Source: Histoplasma ohiense (lineage: Eukaryota > Ascomycota > Eurotiomycetes > Onygenales > Ajellomycetaceae). From it: 64,000 nt of DNA. Position numbers and translations under genes: made by a program. Shown piece by piece: positions 59,215 through 64,000 of this stretch (the first letter of the stretch is position 1; every line of letters begins with the position of its first letter). The DNA is taken from positions 3,835,501-3,899,500 of the forward strand of contig JAEVHH010000002.1 in assembly GCA_017607445.1 (NCBI GenBank), read 5' to 3'. The notes beneath the pieces are model-generated. The model was not told where the DNA came from and made no database searches. It saw only the letters and a program-made list of their open reading frames with translations.

Positions 59215-62200
59215 TTGAGTCTGATACACAACTTTCATTTATGCTGATATACAATCTCTCTGAAACTGAGTTAGCTGCTCTAAGAGAATATTTAAAAAAT
59301 ACATTAGATAAAGAGTGAATACAACTGTTCAGTAGCCCAGCTGATGCATCAATTCTTTTTGTTCTCAAAAAAGATAATGGACTCTGTCTTTGTGTAGACT
59401 ATCAAGAGTTAAATCAAATCATCATCAAGAATTGATACCCTCTGCCTTTAATAAGTGAATTACTTGATAGACTTTCAAAAACCAAGATATTCACTAAGCT
59501 GGACTTTCAAGATGCCTATCACCACATACTTATAGCAGTAAAAGACTGTTGAAAGACAGCCTTTAGAACAAGATATGAACATTTTGAATATATAGTTATA
59601 TCATTTAAACTAGCTAATGCTTCAGTGACATTTCAAGTATACATTAACAATGTCTTATCTGATTTGTTGGATATATGTTGCATTGTCTATTTGAATGACA
59701 TTCTCATATTCTTCAATTCAAAGCAGAAACATAAAGTGCATGTTACTAAGATGCTAGAACATCTCAAGTGTGTGAATCTATTTGCAAAACTCTTTAAATG
59801 TGAATTTGAAGTGGACAAGATCTCATTTCTGAGGTTTGTTATAGATACAAATGATATCAAAATGAAGTCAGACAGAGTCTTCACTATTGTGAAATGATCT
59901 ATATCTAAATCAATTAAAGAGATTCAATTCTTTTTGAGCTTTGCTAATTTCTATCAGTGATTTATTAAATCTTTCTCCTCTATTGCAGCCCCATTATTTG
60001 AACTTACAAAAGAGAGCAAGAAGAGAGAAAGAAAAGCTACTTTTATATAAACAGAAGATACTCAAAGTGCTTTTGATGAGCTCAAATCACACTTTATATA
60101 TGCTTCTCTATTAGCTTATTTTGATTCAGCTCAGTGTATTCAGATTGAATCTGATGTATCCACTTTTGCAGTTGCTGCTATTCTGTCACAGTTGCAGAAT
60201 GATGAACACTGGCATTCAGTTGTCTTCTAATCAAGAAAGTTGATTGATGCAGAAACATATTATGATACTCATAATAAAGTACTCTTGACTATTGTAGCAA
60301 TATTTAAGAATTGAAGACACTATCTGAAGAGAAGTCAGTATTCAATTCAAGTCTGATCTGATCATGCCAATCTGCAGTACTTTATGATGACTAAGAAACT
60401 GAACAGATGTCAGATCAGATGAGTGGAAGCTTTATCTGCTTATGATTTTGTATTACTGCACTGCTCTGAATCAAAGAATTCAGCTGATGAGCTCAGTCAT
60501 CACACAGACTATAATGAGATCTATAATGATCAAACTATATTATCTACTCTACAACAGAAGCTGAAATATGAAGTTAGACTAGACTGAGAAACTGATACTT
60601 CTTTTCAAAATGATATTTCTTCTGATGTAGTCTGTGCACAGATCTCTAATGAGCAAAATGCTTCTTTTAATGAGTGAAAAGTGCTTCATATATTGACATC
60701 TTCTATCTCTCACATAAACTCTTTCCCTCCATTGTATGTTGAGCAATATATGCTCTGAATTGCAGTCAATAAGACTATTCTTGAGAACTCAGTATATACA
60801 GAAATGCTCAAATCCTTCATCTCATTTCTGAGTAAAGCACAGAAGATTGATTCTTTTGCTGCTGAGCAAAGAGAGAAGATAAAAGAGAAGAATATAACTG
60901 TCACTGAAAATATACTATAAACAATTTCTGAGGATGATATATTGCATGCTGATGATCACATGTATGTCTCTCAACAAAAGACACTCATTGATGAAATTAT
61001 CAGTGCAAATCATGATGATCTGCAGAAGAGTCACTTTGATATAAAAAAGTTCATAGACAGCATTCAGAACAAATACTATTGACATGAGCTAGTCAGAGAT
61101 ATCAAAGATTATATATCCACTTATGATACTTGTCAAAGAGTAAAGCCAAAACAGCACAGACAATATGGAGAATTGAATACAATTCTCTTATCATTAAATC
61201 CTTTCAAATTCATTACTATAAATTTTATTACAGACTTGCCAGTCTCTACATTTCTTCATCAAATCTACAATGCAATTTTAGTGATTGTGGATATATATAT
61301 CAAGTTTACAATCTATATTCCTTGCATCAAAAACATTACAGCTGATGAACTAGCAGAAATCATTTATATCAAGTTCTATACAATTTATGAAGTATCTAAA
61401 AACCATATATTCAATTGAGATTCACTGTTTACAAGCCATTATTGATCCATCTTTTGTTATATGCTAGACACACACTGAAAACTTTCAACAGCCTTTCACT
61501 CTCAAACAGATGATCAAATGAAATGATAAAATCAAATCTTGAAACATTATCTTCAATGCTTTATCAACTATTATCAAGATGACTGAGCACACTGACTACT
61601 GCTAGTGCAGTTTGTTTACAATATCTCTCAATATATCTCTACTGAAATGACACCTGCAGAAGCCTTAATGGGATATCAATCTGATTTGAAAATTAATGTC
61701 AGCAAATCATCACAACTGGTCACCATACATGCTGCTAGCTGCACAAAACATATCAAGAAAACACATCATAAGCTCATTGAAAATCTACAAAAGACATGAC
61801 AAACACAGAAAATCTATTATAATGCAAAACATAAACTCTAACAATTTAAAATAGATGACTATATCATACTCAATGCAAAAAATCTCCAATTGCTGCACTC
61901 AGTTCACAAACTTAATCATAAATATGTTGGACTCTTTAAGATTCTGAATATCATTGAAAAACAAATGTACAAACTAGAACTGTCATCTTCATATAGAAGC
62001 ATTCATTCTGTATTCCATGTATCTTTATTGAAGCCATACAACCACAGAAATGGAGCTCTATCAGAACCAGGATCAGAACTTGTCAATGATGAAGAAGAAT
62101 ATCAAGTTGAAGAAATTCTTGAAAAACAACAACAAAAAAACAAATCTCTGAAATATCTTGTGAGATGGACAGGTTGGGGTCCTAGTGATGATACATGAGA

Positions 62201-62327
62201 ACCAGAAAAAAACATATTGAACACTCAGACATTCAAAATCTTTCTCAAACAAAAAAATGAACAACAAATACAAAACCAACATACTTTCAAACATCAAAAG
62301 CATGAACATCAAATTGAAAGACACTAG
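59215..62327 (+). pseudogene. pol: GypA pol (A5): RT, RNase H, integrase, chromodomain
   Basis: Continues pol after B6 from TTGAG. RT: LCLCVDYQELNQI, LDFQDAYHHIL, with catalytic box YLND (59688-59699) in place of YLDD. RNase H ~60120-60500. Integrase zinc region and core 61020-61600. C-terminal integrase region 61605-62070 (MGYQSDLKI, HVSLLKPYNHRNGA). Chromodomain 62098-62250 (EYQVEEILEK, KYLVRWTGWGPSDDT) keeps its Trp residues. It ends at TAG 62325 where A4 has CAG, so the stop is a mutation. Confidence 0.9.
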
Positions 62328-62499
62328 AAGCACAAATCTCACTCAAACTTCAATCAAATGCATTTTTTTTTTTTTTTTAGAAGGATTTTATCAGGGAAAA
62401 GGGAAAAAGGAAAAAATTCAATTTGGGTATAATAAATACAAAAAATAAAAAATACAGGCAAGGAAAAAACAAAGAAAATGGGTTCTAAGAAAAGTCTAA

Positions 62500-63440
62500 A
62501 GACTCTCAGTTCACTCACTCTCATCTCAACCCTCTCATCTCTCACTTCCCCTCTGCCACTCTCTTCTTATACTGCCTTCAGTACTTGTTAAGCACTGAGT
62601 CTCATTTCAGATGCAAAGACATCAGCAAATGTCTCTCCCACAGAACATTTGCTTTCTTCTCTTTATTCTTCTTCATCAACCCCTCCATCCACTGACACAC
62701 TCACTGAAGGAAGGCCTCTCCCTCCATGATCTTCTTCCACACCTCCACATCATGGGGCTCATACCTCTCATATTCCACTGCTGCAGCCATCAGCACCTCC
62801 ACAACCTCCTTCATTAACTCTTCAGCCAACTCTTCCAACCCCTCCCCAGTCAACCCCTTCCCAGCCAACTCCTCCCCAGCCAACTTCTTCATCACAGAGC
62901 CTTCAAAACTCATTATCTTCAAAACTCTCTTCTTCACATCCTCCTCTTTCTCTAACATCTCTGCTCTGAGAGAATCAGACACAATCACAGTCTTCAAAAC
63001 CTGCACCTCTGCAGACTCAGCTGCTGCCCAGTGCTGAGATTATAGAGCATTCACCCCTGCTCTGCTCTGAGCAGACAGCATTGCCAGATGAGATGTGTTC
63101 AATTGTTTTATCAAATGATGAAGATGACTTTTGTGATTGATCATATTCTTTCTGACTGCCATCTTCACAATGATAAACACTCACCCATGCATGATGCATC
63201 TCAGAAGAGATGTATCACACATCTAGCATCATTATCAGTATATCAACATTGCTAAGAGCACTACTATCTATTCAAAAGCAAATTTGAAGAAAAAGAAAAA
63301 GAAAATAAGAATTAAAGAGAATTACTCATGAGTTTACAGAATTTCTCTGCAGAGACACAAGTCTCACAACACTTCTGAACATTTGACCCCAACACACATC
63401 AGAAGTCAACATCTCTCAGCTTGAGAGCACAATGTTCACA
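62500..63440 (-). pseudogene. GypA antisense cysteine-rich spliced gene (A5)
   Basis: Minus-strand counterpart of 41305-42060. Cysteine module on codons 63336-63440 (CX2C-X20-CX2C-X6-C), with TGA at the Trp before the third Cys. Its start codon is eroded. The donor reads ATGAGT (from GTGAGT by a CG-to-CA change) at 63324-63329 and the acceptor GAATAG ends at 63268. Exon 2 (63017-63199 open; HHAWVSVYHCEDGSQKEYD, SSSFDKTIEH) is better kept than in A4. A further frame (62701-63006) is Glu/Leu/Gly-rich with ~15-bp repeats encoding LAGEE/LAGKG/LTGEG-type units. Function unknown. Confidence 0.5.
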
Positions 63441-63985
63441 AGAAATTCAACTGTTGTGTGTCACATGATTAGAGCTAAACTTAGAGCAATATAACAAGCA
63501 AACAGTGAATGATGCTATACAGAAACAAGCTAGTGACACATGTGACCACACTAATAACATCACTGACAAGAAACACCAACAATAATACATGATAAATACT
63601 CAAGAAACAACTTACTTAAAATTGAGATAACTGAGAGAGCCCATTTTGATAAAAAAGAGAGAGGAAGAGAGAACAATGATATAAAAATTTAAAAATCTTT
63701 GAGAATGAGAAATTGCAGCAGAAGGGTGAGGAGTTTTGATGATGATCAAGTTAAAAAAGAAGAGAAATCTTCAAGGAAAAGAAATTCTTTTTGCTTCTCT
63801 GCACACAACCCCTGGCAATCAAAGAATCCACCAATTTCATCTCATTAGAAAATCGATAACAATGCATATACAAGCTATCTAGGGGATGCGATCGATATAC
63901 TGCTATCAATAAGTGAAACTTACAATATGGGAATGCAATTATCTACTAGCAAGCAATCTATACAATCACTGAGAGCAGCTCTTAT

Positions 63986-63998
63986 AAAAAAGAGGGGC
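63986..63998 (+). promoter_or_regulatory. Polypurine tract of GypA (A5)
   Basis: AAAAAAGAGGGGC at the window end, just before the expected 3' LTR. The A4 counterpart on the reverse strand is AAAAAAGAGAGAC, showing GG-to-GA changes. Confidence 0.7.
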
Positions 63999-64000
63999 AA

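Larger units (their letters stand above)
50676..64000 (+). mobile_element. GypA copy A5, split by GypB B6, lacking only its 3' LTR here
   Basis: Pieces 50676-53008 and 59215-64000 join into a GypA element: 5' LTR, gag, pol, antisense gene and polypurine tract. The window ends two or three bases before the 3' LTR. Left target copy AACTG (50671-50675) in GypB B4; the right copy lies outside. Interrupted in pol by B6 with TTGAG duplications. Confidence 0.95.

Overview
The window looks like a gene-poor, AT-rich, transposon-packed stretch of a filamentous ascomycete genome. This is inferred from Ty3/gypsy chromoviruses with C-terminal chromodomains, Tad-type LINEs with CCHC knuckles and an RNase H domain, short introns (46-77 nt) with GTAAGT-type donors, and heavy RIP-like G:C to A:T mutation. 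I cannot name the species. No intact host gene was recognised. Nearly everything is one of four repeat families, named here for convenience: GypA (chromovirus, LTR 263-268 bp), GypB (chromovirus, LTR 534-597 bp), TadA (one LINE) and TadB (three LINE copies).

Layout. Left tower (1-10279): a GypA 3' fragment (A2, 9541-10279, minus) carries a GypB LTR (9100-9540). That LTR was hit by TadB copy T1 (3037-9099), which was itself hit by GypA A1 (1-3036, minus, runs off the left edge) and by a GypB element now reduced to a solo LTR (3649-4182). Middle (10280-20651): a decayed three-exon gene with two cysteine modules (11081-12223), a cut GypB LTR end, a tRNA-like pol III module in an unusually unmutated patch (12433-12521), then TadA with an intact ORF1 and a broken ORF2 (13894-19842), which abuts GypA pol fragment A3. 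Right tower (20652-64000): GypB B4 is split by TadB T2 (22758-49781) and by GypA A5 (50676 to beyond the window). T2 is split three times: by complete GypB B5 (25179-31401), by complete TadB T3 (33247-39955) and by complete GypA A4 (40479-47957). A5 is split by complete GypB B6 (53009-59214). Target-site duplications (TSDs) of 5 bp (LTR elements) and 14-16 bp (TadB) support these boundaries.

Decay. Comparing copies and LTR pairs, the mutations are mainly CpG to TpG/CpA and CpC to TpC (GpG to GpA on the other strand), while CpA stays abundant. The main coding effect is Trp TGG to TGA, plus Gly to Asp/Glu/Ser/Arg, Pro to Ser and Arg to Gln/His/Cys. Reading frames are otherwise long and rarely frameshifted, so domain order and programmed -1 frameshift sites are still readable.

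Most novel point: GypA carries, antisense to pol and near its 3' LTR, a spliced cysteine-rich gene. Its CX2C-X20-CX2C-X6-C module ends two codons before an intron. The same module and intron position occur twice in the separate pseudogene at 11081-12223.
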